Source: Armatimonadota bacterium (GTDB lineage Bacteria; Bacillota; Desulfotomaculia; Desulfotomaculales; Nap2-2B). Taken from it: a stretch of DNA of 37,558 bases. Below the pieces are notes generated by a model. That model was not told where the DNA came from and made no database searches. It saw nothing but the letters and a program-made list of their open reading frames with translations. Shown in pieces: positions 16,500 to 24,986 of the stretch (position 1 is the first letter of the stretch; each line of letters starts with the position of its first letter). The stretch is from the NCBI GenBank assembly GCA_023511535.1, contig JAIMBK010000030.1, positions 1 to 37,558 of the forward strand, given 5' to 3'. The translations under genes and the position numbers were made by a program.

Positions 16500-17225
16500 T
16501 TGGAAAAACCCTTTTTTAAGCCTGCCGGGGATCTGGCTGTAATCGTTGAGTGGAAATTACCCGTAACCCCGGAATTGAACAGATATATCACTGATTTGAA
16601 GTTCCGACTGGAACTCGGTGAAATTCCCGGCATCACTGATATTGTTCCTGCTTATTCAACCCTTATGGTTTTTTATGACCCTGGAGTTATCGAGTACTCT
16701 TTGCTGATTGAAGAGATAAGCAGGCTGCTCCCTAGGGAACAAAGCGACAGGAGAAAAATACACAGGAATAAAACCGTCATTATTCCTGTTTTTTACGGCG
16801 GAGAATATGGCCCGGATTTGGAATACATTGCGGCGGCAAAAAATATGTCCGTGGAGGACGTGGTCAAAATGCACTGCGGGTCAGTGTATTACGTATATAT
16901 GATAGGCTTTTTACCAGGTTTCCCATATCTTGGCTTTGTAGACGAAAGGATTTCCGTCGGCCGGAGAAGCGATCCAAGACAGATGGTTCCAGCCGGGTCT
17001 GTAGGCATTGCCGGGAGGCAGACCGGCATATACAGCATAAGTAGCCCCGGGGGCTGGCAAATTATCGGGCGGACTCCGGTTAAACTTTTCAAGGCGGAGA
17101 ATAACGAGTTTCTGTTAAGCGTGGGGGATAAGGTTATTTTTAAGCCGGTGGGAGATAAAGTCAAGTTTTCCGATATAGATCCGGAATGCTGGGGTGATTT
17201 GTATGGGAACAGTGAAGGTGATTGA
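16500..17225 (+). CDS. pxpB: 5-oxoprolinase subunit B (KipI family)
   Basis: About 241 residues of the KipI/allophanate-hydrolase-subunit-1 fold: FFKPAGDLAVIVEW at the start, then IPVFYGGEYGPDLEYIA, GFLPGFPYLGFVDE, VPAGSVGIAGRQTGIYS and SPGGWQIIGRTPVKLF. TTG 16500 is preferred because CGGGGG at 16485-16490 is then well spaced; an ATG at 16491 directly follows that site. Together with PxpC it forms the lactam-phosphorylating part of the enzyme. It overlaps pxpC by 23 bp. Confidence 0.87.
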   Translation: MEKPFFKPAGDLAVIVEWKLPVTPELNRYITDLKFRLELGEIPGITDIVPAYSTLMVFYDPGVIEYSLLIEEISRLLPREQSDRRKIHRNKTVIIPVFYGGEYGPDLEYIAAAKNMSVEDVVKMHCGSVYYVYMIGFLPGFPYLGFVDERISVGRRSDPRQMVPAGSVGIAGRQTGIYSISSPGGWQIIGRTPVKLFKAENNEFLLSVGDKVIFKPVGDKVKFSDIDPECWGDLYGNSEGD

Positions 17226-18159
17226 CGGCGGGGCTTTGACTACCATACAGGACCTTGGCCGGTTTGGGTATCAAAGCTACGGCGTGCCCCAGTCCGGGGC
17301 CATGGACTCCTTTGCATTCAGCCTGGGCAATATCGCTCTGGGAAACCCGGAAAACACCCCCGGCCTGGAGTGTACTGTTTCAGGCCCTGTCCTGGAGATG
17401 CAGAGCGATGAAATACTATGCATCACCGGAGGCGATATGGGGGCCACCGTCAACGGTGATCCCTGTCCCATGTGGCGGACGGTCCACGTAAAAAAGGGTT
17501 CTGTCTTAAGTTTTCAGGGGCTAAAGTCCGGTTGCCGCACATATATCTGTTTCAGGGGCGGCATCAGGTGCCCCTTTGTATTGGGCAGCGCATCAACATT
17601 TCTGAAGGCCTCCATGGGCGGCCTGGATGGAAGGGAATTAAGGTCCGGGGACTTTTTGTTCATCGAAGGGGGCCCTGCCGGGTATAAAGAAGTGGCCGTC
17701 CCTCATGCTGTGAGGGCAGGTATTGTTAACAGCCCGGAAATAAGGGTGCTGATGGGCCCCCAGGATGACCTTTTCAGCGCCGGGGCAGTGGCCACTTTTT
17801 TGGGGTCGCAGTACCAGGTGGGCGTCCAGGCCGACCGGATGGGCTACCGCTTATCAGGGCCCGCGGTAAAATGCGGGGATACATTATCGGTTTTTTCTCA
17901 GGGAACACCCCTGGGGGGGATACAAATAGACGGGGAGGGGGTCCCCATTGTCCTTTTAAGGGACAGGCAGACCGTTGGCGGGTACCCGGTAATCGCCACC
18001 GTGATCAGCGTTGATGTCGACCTGTTTGCCCAGCTTAAGCCGGGGGATATGGTGCGTTTTGCACCCGTCAGCCTGCAGGAGGCGGCTACCCTGTACAAAG
18101 AGAGACTGCGCGTGAAAAACGAATTTAGAGAAGCAACCAGGTGCGTCTGGGGTGAGTGA
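17203..18159 (+). CDS. pxpC: 5-oxoprolinase subunit C (KipA / biotin-dependent carboxyltransferase-like family)
   Basis: 318 residues: VIDGGALTTIQDLGRFGYQS, GVPQSGAMDSFAFSLGN and NTPGLECTVSGP, then YICFRGGI, PVLGSAST-like LGSASTFLKASMGG, RMGYRLSGPAVK, and TPLGGIQIDGEGVPIVLLRD with QTVGGYPVIATVI. These are the standard KipA blocks. ATG 17203 has GGGGTG six bases upstream and is preferred to the GTG at 17194. It is the last gene of the catabolic block; a hairpin with T-run follows. Confidence 0.88.
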   Translation: MGTVKVIDGGALTTIQDLGRFGYQSYGVPQSGAMDSFAFSLGNIALGNPENTPGLECTVSGPVLEMQSDEILCITGGDMGATVNGDPCPMWRTVHVKKGSVLSFQGLKSGCRTYICFRGGIRCPFVLGSASTFLKASMGGLDGRELRSGDFLFIEGGPAGYKEVAVPHAVRAGIVNSPEIRVLMGPQDDLFSAGAVATFLGSQYQVGVQADRMGYRLSGPAVKCGDTLSVFSQGTPLGGIQIDGEGVPIVLLRDRQTVGGYPVIATVISVDVDLFAQLKPGDMVRFAPVSLQEAATLYKERLRVKNEFREATRCVWGE

Positions 18160-18209
18160 AGCTGTAGTTTTTTGCTGTGTCCTCTGAGGTTTTCATTGCT
18201 GACGGCTGA

Positions 18210-18228
18210 CAGCTGAAAGCTGTTTTTG
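18210..18228 (+). terminator. Intrinsic terminator after pxpABC
   Basis: ACAGCT-GAA-AGCTGT followed by TTTTT, about 50 bp after the pxpC stop. It marks the end of the catabolic block. Confidence 0.6.
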
Positions 18229-18280
18229 GCTCACTTAAGACTGAACATCTACGCAAAATGAAAAAAACAATATACCTAAA

Positions 18281-18896
18281 TCACCTAAGCACTTCCGCCG
18301 CCAAATGCGGGATAATAAAAAGCGCCCTTGCTTTTAACCCGGTGGTGATCACAATTTTGCCCAAGGCGGTAAGGTAATAAGTACGTGTTTTCGCTACCTT
18401 TTTAATCAAACCGTGGAGCCTAAGGCGTTTTAAGATTCGGGAGACCGACGCTGAGCTCAATTCGGGGAAAAACCGACGAATGGTTTTGTTCTGAAAGCCC
18501 TTGATGTTAAACTCACCACGGGCCAAAACTTCGAAGAGGTCGTTCTCGCAAAAGAAGTTAAAACCCTTGTAGCTCCGGTCCTCCACCTTGACCGGAGAAA
18601 CGATTTTGCCCAGCTTTTTGACTCCTTTGCTGTGGTCGTCAAAAGTGGAGATAAACTCCAGGTAGCGACGGTTGGGAACCTTGAGCAATTTCGCCATAAG
18701 GATAGAGATGGTTTTCTTCACGGGAGCAACTTTTTGCTCCTTGGTTCCGTCGCGGTAGGAAACCTCGCGGTAATGCTTAAACTGGGAAACGTCATTGACT
18801 GTCGTTTCAATCCGCATCCCGAATTTATTGTACATGTTGAGGGAGACTGCACCCATCTGGTGCTTAGTTCTCGTGCCGATCGATGAAGTAATTTGC
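18281..18896 (-). pseudogene. C-terminal remnant of a mobile-element-associated winged-helix protein
   Basis: Minus strand, about 205 codons open. The reading frame continues upstream of the first ATG (IGTRTKHQMGAVSLNMYNKF) but meets a stop near 18897, so the N-terminal half is missing. The remainder has FGMRIETTVNDVSQFKHYRE and a C-terminal winged-helix region, FPELSSASVSRILKRLRLHG then TYYLTALGKIVITTGL. From memory this resembles the C-terminal half of a roughly 440-residue hypothetical family found in many copies beside transposable elements. The family has no assigned function that I can name. The gene is a fragment, not functional as it stands. Confidence 0.55.
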
Positions 18897-19004
18897 CCTT
18901 ATCAGGCTTCAAAAATTACAGTTACCTCCATGCGGGAAGGTTTTGGTTATTCTTTCGGCATGGATGATCAAATTCCTTTTTTGGTTCCGGCTAGTATGGG
19001 TTAG
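18890..19004 (+). pseudogene. Possible 3' remnant of an unrecognised gene
   Basis: A plus-strand open stretch of about 38 codons (ASKITVTSMREGFGYSFG, then MDDQIPFLVPASMG, stop 19002-19004) with protein-like composition, beginning exactly where the minus-strand remnant ends. It reads like the C-terminus of an ordinary enzyme cut off by an insertion. I do not recognise the family, and it could be chance. Confidence 0.2.
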
Positions 19005-19057
19005 GGTAAATATTGGGAGGGGTGCATGATTGCCAATTCTGAACTGGGGTAACCTTT

Positions 19058-19380
19058 TTACCGTAAAGCGTCAGGATGAGCGTTTGGAAATCGTTGGCTC
19101 TTAAGAGGAACTGCCCCCATAATTTTACTTTCTCTCTCTAAACGGGCGGGTGTCCCTTTCCCCGTTTGGCCGTTGTCGAAGAAAGACCGGTAATGGCCCA
19201 CCACATTGTCTTTAGTCCTTGTCCGGTCTTTCTCCACAAAGGTTTCCAAAAGGCGCCGGCCGGTGCCGTAGGTCTTTCCCCAATCTTCCGGTAGCTTTTG
19301 GGCGGCCAGGGAAAGGATCTTGGAAGCCAGGTTTTTCACCTGCACCCAGGGTAAGATTCGTTCCAAAAATACAACTTTTT
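19058..19380 (-). pseudogene. DUF4338-like (DruA-type domain) gene fragment
   Basis: A minus-strand fragment of about 105 codons: ERILPWVQVKNLASKILSLA, KLPEDWGKTYGTGRRLLETF, VEKDRTRTKDNVVGHYRSFF and GQTGKGTPAR. It corresponds to the conserved C-terminal half of DUF4338 proteins (PWVxVxNLAS, LPxDWxxxYGxxPxLLETFVD), a domain found in transposon-associated genes and in the Druantia defence protein DruA. The N-terminal half and a start are absent, so it is a relic. Confidence 0.5.
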
Positions 19381-19409
19381 AGCGGTGATTCGGCAAAGTT
19401 CTTCTTAGC

Positions 19410-19720
19410 TCAGGAAAACTCACGCAGAACGTACTCCTGGAACATAGGCTCGACGAACCTGTACGAACCGCGCCCGCTTTTTTCGATAACTGTCCTGGCG
19501 ATCAAGTAATCAACGGCTCTTTTGGTTTCGTTGGGATGGTCTTTTTTAGAATAAATGCGGTGCTTTCTTCGTCAATTTCGATGCGCGCTTCCCGGAATTT
19601 CCCGGTGATGTACTCTTTCCAGGAGTCCTCCGGTACGGGAGGGATCGGCAGCGTTGTAGCGAATCTATAGAAGGCCTGTTTGCTGTCGCTGAAAATGGCT
19701 TTCATCACCGTTAATATCAC
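19410..19720 (-). pseudogene. Fragment of an archaeal-type AAA+ ATPase gene, frameshifted and internally deleted
   Basis: The minus-strand reading KAIFSDSKQAFYRFATTLPI, then PPVPEDSWKEYITGKFREAR, matches the middle of the PF01637-type ATPase family. It loses frame near 19540-19560. The other frame then gives AVDYLIARTVIEKSGRGSYR followed by FVEPMFQEYVLREFS and a stop at 19410-19412, the usual C-terminus. The Walker A part is missing, and a block normally present between the two pieces is deleted. Non-functional relic. Confidence 0.5.
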
Positions 19721-19742
19721 TGTAATGGTGATATTATATCAC
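19712..19742. repeat. Overlapping inverted repeats of TATCAC/GTGATA
   Basis: TAATATCAC (19712-19720), spacer TGTAATG, GTGATATTA (19728-19736): a perfect 9-bp inverted repeat. The right arm also pairs with TATCAC at 19737-19742. It sits at the upstream edge of the ATPase remnant. Confidence 0.6.
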
Positions 19743-20067
19743 AATTGGCGTGAGATTCCAACCGAAATTTTAAAACTTACGGGCGAAATCAATAGCGATA
19801 ACCTCGTCCCTGACAAAGTGGAGCCGGATTATTTCGGAAGCTCCTTTTCCTCAAAATGACACCGAACGGCGTCACGGATTCTGTAAAAATCGAATGGCCC
19901 AGGGCACGTGTCTCGTAATCGCCCTCCCCGGATTCCTCCACTAAATGGCAATATTTTTTCCAAAAGGTTGAATTTATTTTGTGGTTTTTGATAATCTCTA
20001 GCCAGAACACGTTTTTTGTGCTAAAATGGAGACAAAAAGAATTTCGCCAACGGAAAGGTAAATTTTC
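19743..20067. other. Non-coding stretch before pgeF
   Basis: 325 bp with no gene I can support. A 73-codon minus-strand open frame (19789-20010) has no recognisable motif and is probably chance or decayed sequence of the same relic region. The last 20 bases carry the GAAAGG ribosome site of pgeF. Confidence 0.5.
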
Positions 20068-20889
20068 TTGACCGGCTTTACGTTTCGCCAGAAAGACGGC
20101 GTCTGTTATTTAACGATCGATTCCTTTTCCCGCACCGGCCTGGTGGCCCACGCCTTCACCACCCGCTGCGGCGGGGTGAGCGAGGGGCCGTACGCCGGTC
20201 TGAACATGAGCTTTCGCGTGGGCGACCGCCCCGAAAATGTTTTAATTAACAGATTGAGCATTTGCCGGGCGCTCGGCGCGGAGCCGGCCGACCTGGTGGC
20301 CGCCGCGCAGGTGCACGGCGACGCCGTGGCGCCTGTGACGGCGGAGCACCGGGGCAAAGGGGCGGCCGAGGCCGAAAGCGCCCTGCCGGCCACGGATGCC
20401 CTGATTACCAATGAGCCGGGTGTCCTCCTTTCCAGCTACCACGCCGATTGCGTTCCCGTTTTTCTGCTCGACCCGGTGCAAAAAGTGATCGGGGTGGCCC
20501 ACGCCGGCTGGAAGGGTACGGCCCTTAAAATTGCCGCCAGAACCGTGGAGGCCATGCAGCAATCATTCGGCACCCGTCCCCGGGACTGCCTGGCGGGAAT
20601 CGGCCCGGCCATCGGGCCCTGCTGTTACGAGGTGGACGAACCGGTATTCAGCCGCTTTCAAAGCGTCTTTCCGGACTGGCCGGCCCTCTTTACGCCGGCC
20701 GCCCCGGGGCACTGGTATTTAAACCTCCGGGAGGCCAACCGGCGCACCCTTTTGGAGGCCGGTTTGCAGGAAGAGCGCATCACGGTGGCGAATCTCTGTA
20801 CCAGTTGCCGGCAGGATTTGTTTTTCTCTCACCGGGCAAGCGGGGGGAGAACGGGGAGAATGGCCGCCCTGATCATGCTTCGGCCCTGA
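20068..20889 (+). CDS. pgeF: Peptidoglycan editing factor / polyphenol-oxidase-fold (YfiH) protein
   Basis: 273 residues with the copper-oxidase-like YfiH fold: THAFTTRxGG-type HAFTTRCGGVSEGPYAGLN, AAQVHGDAV, SYHADCVPVFLLDP, VAHAGWKGTALKIA, GIGPAIGPCCYEVD and NLREANRRTLLEAG. The metal-site residues are His in QVHG, Cys in HADC and His in HAGWKG. Characterised relatives correct misincorporated residues in peptidoglycan precursors or act as purine nucleoside phosphorylases. The start is TTG 20068 with GAAAGG ten bases upstream. It stands alone between the relic region and phoP. Confidence 0.85.
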   Translation: MTGFTFRQKDGVCYLTIDSFSRTGLVAHAFTTRCGGVSEGPYAGLNMSFRVGDRPENVLINRLSICRALGAEPADLVAAAQVHGDAVAPVTAEHRGKGAAEAESALPATDALITNEPGVLLSSYHADCVPVFLLDPVQKVIGVAHAGWKGTALKIAARTVEAMQQSFGTRPRDCLAGIGPAIGPCCYEVDEPVFSRFQSVFPDWPALFTPAAPGHWYLNLREANRRTLLEAGLQEERITVANLCTSCRQDLFFSHRASGGRTGRMAALIMLRP

Positions 20890-20898
20890 AGAAACAAA

Positions 20899-20927
20899 AT
20901 AAGTAAAGTGCCAGGCACTTAACTTAT
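20899..20927. repeat. Near-perfect 29-bp palindrome with GTGCCAGGCAC core
   Basis: The left arm ATAAGTAAAGTGCC and right arm GGCACTTAACTTAT flank a central A, with 13 of 14 pairs matching. It lies 9 bp after the pgeF stop. Eighteen bases (GCCAGGCACTTAACTTAT) recur exactly at 31239-31256. Confidence 0.7.
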
Positions 20928-20933
20928 CCATGA

Positions 20934-20979
20934 GGGAGTTGCCCATGAGAACGTTCGTTCCCGCCATTAATAATGAAAA
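20934..20979 (+). repeat. Dispersed intergenic element, copy 1
   Basis: Begins GGGAGTTGCCCATGA, contains GAACGTTCGTTC and ends TAATGAAAA. A diverged copy lies at 37459-37505. Confidence 0.55.
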
Positions 20980-20998
20980 CGAGGCCCCAAGGCAGGCA

Positions 20999-21155
20999 TA
21001 TTTTCCTTTGTGACTTTGTACCTGTTGCCTCTATTTTCAAAGGAGAAGGTACAAAGGCACTGAGGCACGAAGGCACGAAGGCACAGATGTACAGAGGGAA
21101 ACGCTCAGATGACCGGTCTATTTTTCCTTTGTGCCTTGTGTCTGTTGCTTCAATA
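20999..21155. repeat. Composite GGCACAAAG-type low-complexity repeat block
   Basis: Two direct copies of a roughly 37-bp unit (starts TATTTTCCTTTGTG, ends CTGTTGCCTCTAT) lie 120 bp apart at 20999 and 21119. Between them (21046-21097) is a roughly 9-bp-period array of GAAGGCAC/GAGGCAC units in the opposite orientation. It fills the gap before phoP. Confidence 0.6.
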
Positions 21156-21184
21156 CTCCTGAGTCGGGAGGGTGAAGGCCGGCG

Positions 21185-21895
21185 ATGCCTAAAATTCTTG
21201 TGGTTGATGACGAGGAAAACATCGTGGAGCTGATTCGCTACAACCTGGAGCGGGAGGGCTACGCCGTGCTTACCGCCGGCGACGGGGACACCGCCCTGAA
21301 GCTGGCGAAAGAGGAGCAGCCCGACCTGATCATCCTGGACGTTATGCTGCCCGGCCAGGACGGGCTCACCGTTTGCCGCACCCTGCAGCACGATCCCGGG
21401 ACAAAGCGCATTCCCATCGTCATGGTGAGCGCGCGGGTGGAAGAAGTGGACCGCATTTTAGGGTTGGAAATGGGGGCCGACGATTATATCACCAAACCCT
21501 TTTCCCCCCGGGAACTGCTGGCCCGCATCAAAGCGCGGCTGCGGCGCGGGCACCTGGAAGACGGCGAAAAGACCGCCGCTCCCGCCAAAAAGAAGCTGGT
21601 GCACGGCCCCCTGGTCATCGATCAGGAGAAATTTACCGTCACTTTAAACGGCGTAAAGCAGGACTTCACCCCGAAAGAATTCGAACTCCTGCGTTTTCTG
21701 GCCGGGGAGCCGGGACGGGTGTTTTCCCGCGAATACCTCCTGGAGCATATCTGGGGGTACGACTACGCGGGGGACTCCCGCACGGTGGATGTCCATATCC
21801 GGCACATCCGGCAAAAGCTGGAACAGGTTCCGGGGGTCCCTCAGTATATCGAAACTGTTCGCGGCGTAGGATACCGCTTTCGGGAGGCGCCTTGA
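21185..21895 (+). CDS. phoP: Response regulator, OmpR/PhoB family
   Basis: 236 residues. The receiver domain has KILVVDDEENIVELI, phospho-acceptor Asp in LIILDVMLPGQDG, Ser in VMVSAR and Lys in DYITKPFSPREL. The C-terminal winged helix has FTPKEFELLRFLAGEPGRVF, EYLLEHIWGYDY and RTVDVHIRHIRQKL. It binds DNA as a phosphorylated dimer. Five bases separate it from the kinase gene, and pstB and phoU follow, so a phosphate-response regulator is the natural reading. Confidence 0.88.
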   Translation: MPKILVVDDEENIVELIRYNLEREGYAVLTAGDGDTALKLAKEEQPDLIILDVMLPGQDGLTVCRTLQHDPGTKRIPIVMVSARVEEVDRILGLEMGADDYITKPFSPRELLARIKARLRRGHLEDGEKTAAPAKKKLVHGPLVIDQEKFTVTLNGVKQDFTPKEFELLRFLAGEPGRVFSREYLLEHIWGYDYAGDSRTVDVHIRHIRQKLEQVPGVPQYIETVRGVGYRFREAP

Positions 21896-21899
21896 TCCA

Positions 21900-23303
21900 A
21901 TGAAGAGGCTTTTCTTTTTAAAGGGGATCACCTGGCGGGCGGTGGCCGGCTACTTCGTTTTACTGCTGGTTTTTTGCGCCCTGCTGCAGCTTTACGCCGC
22001 CCGGGAGTTGAGCCTGACCGCGGCTCTGGTCATCGGGGTTCCCGTCTCGATCGGTTTGGCCTGGGTTCTTTATAAACGCGTGATCAGCCCGCTGAACGAG
22101 ATCAACGAGGCCGCCCGGGAAATGGCCCGGGGCAACCTGGAGCGGGAGATCCTGGTCTATGCCGATGACGAGATCGGGCAGCTGGCCCGCAGCATCAATG
22201 AAATGGCCCGGCAGTTAAAAGTGACCATTGCCCAGATTACCGAGGCCCGCAACCAGGCCCGGGCCATCTTGAACAGCATGACCGACGGGGTGATTGCTTT
22301 AAACAAAAACGGGGAAGTGCTTTTTATCAACCCGGTGGTGGAAAAAATTTTCGGGATCAGTCAGCTTTCCTCCTACGGCAAGAATATCCTGGGCGTCGTC
22401 CGGAACTACGACGTGGAGCGCCTGCTGGAAAGGGCTTTAAAAACAGGCAAGCCCCTTACCCGGGAAATCAAGCTCATTTATCCGGAGCCGAAAGTTTTTA
22501 ATCTGCACGCCGCCCCGCTTCAAGGGCAGGGGGCCGAACAGGGCGGGATCGTGGTTCTGCTGCGCGACATCACGGAGCGGAAAAGACTGGAGGAAATGCG
22601 CTCCGAATTTGTGGCCAACGTCTCCCACGAATTGCGCACGCCGCTGACCTCCCTGCGCGGCTACCTGGAAACCCTGCTGGACGGGGCGATCGAGGATCCC
22701 GCCGCCACCCGCCGCTTCCTGGAAATCATGAACAAGGAGACGGAGCGGTTGACCAGGCTGGTCGACGACCTCCTGGATTTGTCCAAGATCGAAGAGCGCA
22801 GGGTTGTTCACCGCTGGCAGCCGGTGCAGCTGGTCGAAAACATTAACCGCGTGGTGACCATGTTCCGGCCGCAGGCCAACGAAAAGAACCTGGAGTTGAC
22901 CGCCGAGGTGCCGGCGGACCTTCCCGCCGTCCACGGCGATCCGGACATGCTGACCCAGGTGCTGATTAACCTGGTGGACAATGCCGTTAAGTATACGCCG
23001 GCGGGAGGGAAGGTGACCATCCGGGCCGGGACGGCCGGGGGGGACGTCCGGGTCAGCGTGGAAGACACCGGCATCGGGATCCCGCCGGAGAGCCTCCCGC
23101 GCATTTTTGAACGGTTCTACCGGGTGGATAAGGCGCGCTCCCGCGAGTTGGGCGGCATCGGCGTGGGCCTGGCCATCGTCAAGCACATCATCCGCGCCCA
23201 CGGCGGCAAGACATACGTGGAGAGCGCGGTCGGCAAAGGAAGCACCTTTTCTTTTACTCTTCCGGTGGAAGAAGTTAACAAAAACTTAACCGCCGGCGGT
23301 TAA
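21900..23303 (+). CDS. phoR: Sensor histidine kinase, PhoR type
   Basis: 467 residues: two N-terminal membrane helices ([20 protein letters not shown] and [20 protein letters not shown]) separated by only a few residues, a HAMP linker, a PAS domain ([20 protein letters not shown]), a HisKA domain with [16 protein letters not shown], and an ATPase domain ([39 protein letters not shown]). With almost no extracytoplasmic loop it cannot sense phosphate outside directly. Signalling probably comes through PstB/PhoU or the PAS domain. Confidence 0.88.
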   Translation: MKRLFFLKGITWRAVAGYFVLLLVFCALLQLYAARELSLTAALVIGVPVSIGLAWVLYKRVISPLNEINEAAREMARGNLEREILVYADDEIGQLARSINEMARQLKVTIAQITEARNQARAILNSMTDGVIALNKNGEVLFINPVVEKIFGISQLSSYGKNILGVVRNYDVERLLERALKTGKPLTREIKLIYPEPKVFNLHAAPLQGQGAEQGGIVVLLRDITERKRLEEMRSEFVANVSHELRTPLTSLRGYLETLLDGAIEDPAATRRFLEIMNKETERLTRLVDDLLDLSKIEERRVVHRWQPVQLVENINRVVTMFRPQANEKNLELTAEVPADLPAVHGDPDMLTQVLINLVDNAVKYTPAGGKVTIRAGTAGGDVRVSVEDTGIGIPPESLPRIFERFYRVDKARSRELGGIGVGLAIVKHIIRAHGGKTYVESAVGKGSTFSFTLPVEEVNKNLTAGG

Positions 23304-23337
23304 AATGTTCAGGGGACGCGCTTTAGGGGGGCTCTTT

Positions 23338-24096
23338 TTGAATAATATAAAAATACTGGTAAAGGATTTGAACCTGTTTTATAAAGATTTTCAGGCCTTA
23401 AAAGACGTCAATCTGGAAATCCAGGCCAATAAAATCACCGCCTTGATCGGTCCTTCCGGGTGCGGCAAGTCCACTTTTTTACGCACTTTGAACAGGATGA
23501 ACGACCTTTTTGAAGGAGTGCGCGTGGAGGGCACCGTCCAGCTGGACGGCCGGGACATCTACAGCCCGGACGTGGATGTGGTCAGTTTGCGCAAGCGGGT
23601 GGGGATGGTCTTTCAGAAGCCCAACCCCTTTCCCATGTCCGTTTACGATAACGTGGCCTACGGGCCGCGCGTCCACGGAATTCGCAGCAAGCGCCAGCTG
23701 GATGAAATCGTGGAGTTGAGTTTGCGCAGCGCGGTGCTCTGGGACGAGGTAAAAGACCGCCTGTTCAAGTCGGCCCTGGGTTTGTCCGGCGGCCAGCAGC
23801 AGCGCCTCTGCATCGCGCGGCTGCTGGCCGTGGAGCCGGAAGTGGTTTTAATGGATGAGCCCAGTTCGGCCCTGGACCCCATTTCCACCTTGAAAATAGA
23901 AGAACTGATCCAGGTGCTCAAGCAGGAATACACCATTGTCATCGTGACGCACAATATGCAGCAGGCCGCCCGGGTTTCGGACATCACGGCTTATTTCTTA
24001 AACGGTGAACTGGTGGAGTGGGGAACGACCGAGGAAGTTTTTACCCGACCCAAGGACCAGCGTACCGAGGATTACATCACCGGCCGCTTTGGTTAA
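23338..24096 (+). CDS. pstB: Phosphate ABC transporter ATP-binding protein
   Basis: 252 residues from TTG 23338, with GGGGGG just upstream; the longer reading from 23305 adds a non-conserved leader. Walker A is [20 protein letters not shown], the Q-loop is [20 protein letters not shown], the signature is LSGGQQQRL and Walker B is [13 protein letters not shown], followed by the switch His in [24 protein letters not shown] and LNRMNDL are PstB-specific. No pstS, pstC or pstA is present; the gene sits between phoR and phoU. Confidence 0.87.
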   Translation: MNNIKILVKDLNLFYKDFQALKDVNLEIQANKITALIGPSGCGKSTFLRTLNRMNDLFEGVRVEGTVQLDGRDIYSPDVDVVSLRKRVGMVFQKPNPFPMSVYDNVAYGPRVHGIRSKRQLDEIVELSLRSAVLWDEVKDRLFKSALGLSGGQQQRLCIARLLAVEPEVVLMDEPSSALDPISTLKIEELIQVLKQEYTIVIVTHNMQQAARVSDITAYFLNGELVEWGTTEEVFTRPKDQRTEDYITGRFG

Positions 24097-24145
24097 AGGG
24101 AAAGGGAATAAAGAGAGGAAAAAATTTTTTTGGGGGGTATCTGGA

Positions 24146-24805
24146 ATGAGTCCGCGCAGCGCTTTTGATAAAGCGCTTAAAGAGCTCCAGCAGGATATTT
24201 TGCGCATGGCCAGCCTGGTCGAGCAGGCGGTGTACGAGTCCGTTCAGTCCCTGGTGAAACTGGATGTGGCGGGGGCGGCCCAGGTGATCATGGGGGACGA
24301 GATGATTGACGAATTGTATCTGGAGATTGAGGATAAATGCGTGAAGCTGGTCGCCACCCAGCAACCCATTGCCAGGGACCTGCGGATAGTGATCACGGGC
24401 ATCAAAATCCTGCTCAGCCTGGAGCGCATGGCCGACCACGCCGTGGACATTGCCCGCGCCACGATGTGCTTAAGCGGGCACCCCCTGACCGTCAAGCCCC
24501 TTGAATACATTCCGGAGATGGCCAGGTTGACGCAGAGAATGATCAAGGACGGGCTGGACGCCTACGTGCATAACGACGTGGAAAAGGCCCGGGAGATGTG
24601 CGCGCTGGACGACGACGTGGATTACCTTTTTGCCCGGGCCTTTCGGGAACTGATTAACTGCATGACGGAAGACCCGAAAGTGGTGATGCAGTCCGCCTAC
24701 CTGTTGTACGTCAGCCGCTACCTGGAGCGGATCGCCGACCACGCCACCAACATCGGCGAGGCGGTGATTTACCTGGTTACGGGCGAACGAAAAGAGCTGA
24801 ACTAA
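24146..24805 (+). CDS. phoU: Phosphate-signalling regulator PhoU
   Basis: 219 residues made of two tandem three-helix PhoU domains. Each has the metal-binding E-x3-D-x2/3-D signature: LERMADHAVDIARA in the first and LERIADHATNIGEAV in the second. PhoU couples the Pst transporter to the PhoR kinase and represses the response when phosphate is ample. ATG 24146 has GGGGGGT upstream; the longer frame would overlap pstB. Confidence 0.88.
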   Translation: MSPRSAFDKALKELQQDILRMASLVEQAVYESVQSLVKLDVAGAAQVIMGDEMIDELYLEIEDKCVKLVATQQPIARDLRIVITGIKILLSLERMADHAVDIARATMCLSGHPLTVKPLEYIPEMARLTQRMIKDGLDAYVHNDVEKAREMCALDDDVDYLFARAFRELINCMTEDPKVVMQSAYLLYVSRYLERIADHATNIGEAVIYLVTGERKELN

Positions 24806-24811
24806 GGGGAG

Positions 24812-24848
24812 AAGGCACCGAGGTAAAGAGGCGCAAAGACACAAAGGC
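24812..24848 (+). repeat. GGCACAAAG-type low-complexity array, short copy
   Basis: AGAAGGCACCGAGGTAAAG, AGGCGCAAAG, ACACAAAGG units just after phoU. The rest of the gap up to the lysA promoter (24849-24913) shows nothing. Confidence 0.5.
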
Positions 24849-24913
24849 TCTTACAGAAGCTGATCAGGGGCTTTTGATTGAAAATCCATAGGCGAAAGTG
24901 GGTTATTAAATTA

Positions 24914-24943
24914 TTGACGAAAATTTTAAAGTCATGTTAGAAT
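24914..24943 (+). promoter_or_regulatory. Promoter of the lysA leader
   Basis: TTGACG (24914-24919), 18-base spacer, TAGAAT (24938-24943). It lies about 40 bases before the lysine riboswitch. Confidence 0.6.
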
Positions 24944-24986
24944 AACGTAGTTGAAAAATAGCGATATACCTCATCTCCCCCCGGAG

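Noticed and set aside
19789..20010. 73-codon reverse-strand ORF before pgeF
   Set aside because: No recognisable motif or ribosome site; lies in decayed sequence.
21046..21097. CRISPR-like regular repeat
   Set aside because: Units are about 9 bp, imperfect and contiguous with no spacers; it is a simple repeat.
22437..23201. 254-codon reverse-strand open frame over phoR
   Set aside because: No motif; the plus strand encodes continuous HisKA and ATPase domains.
24005..24145. Extended N-terminus of phoU
   Set aside because: Overlaps pstB coding sequence; ATG 24146 has a GGGGGGT site.
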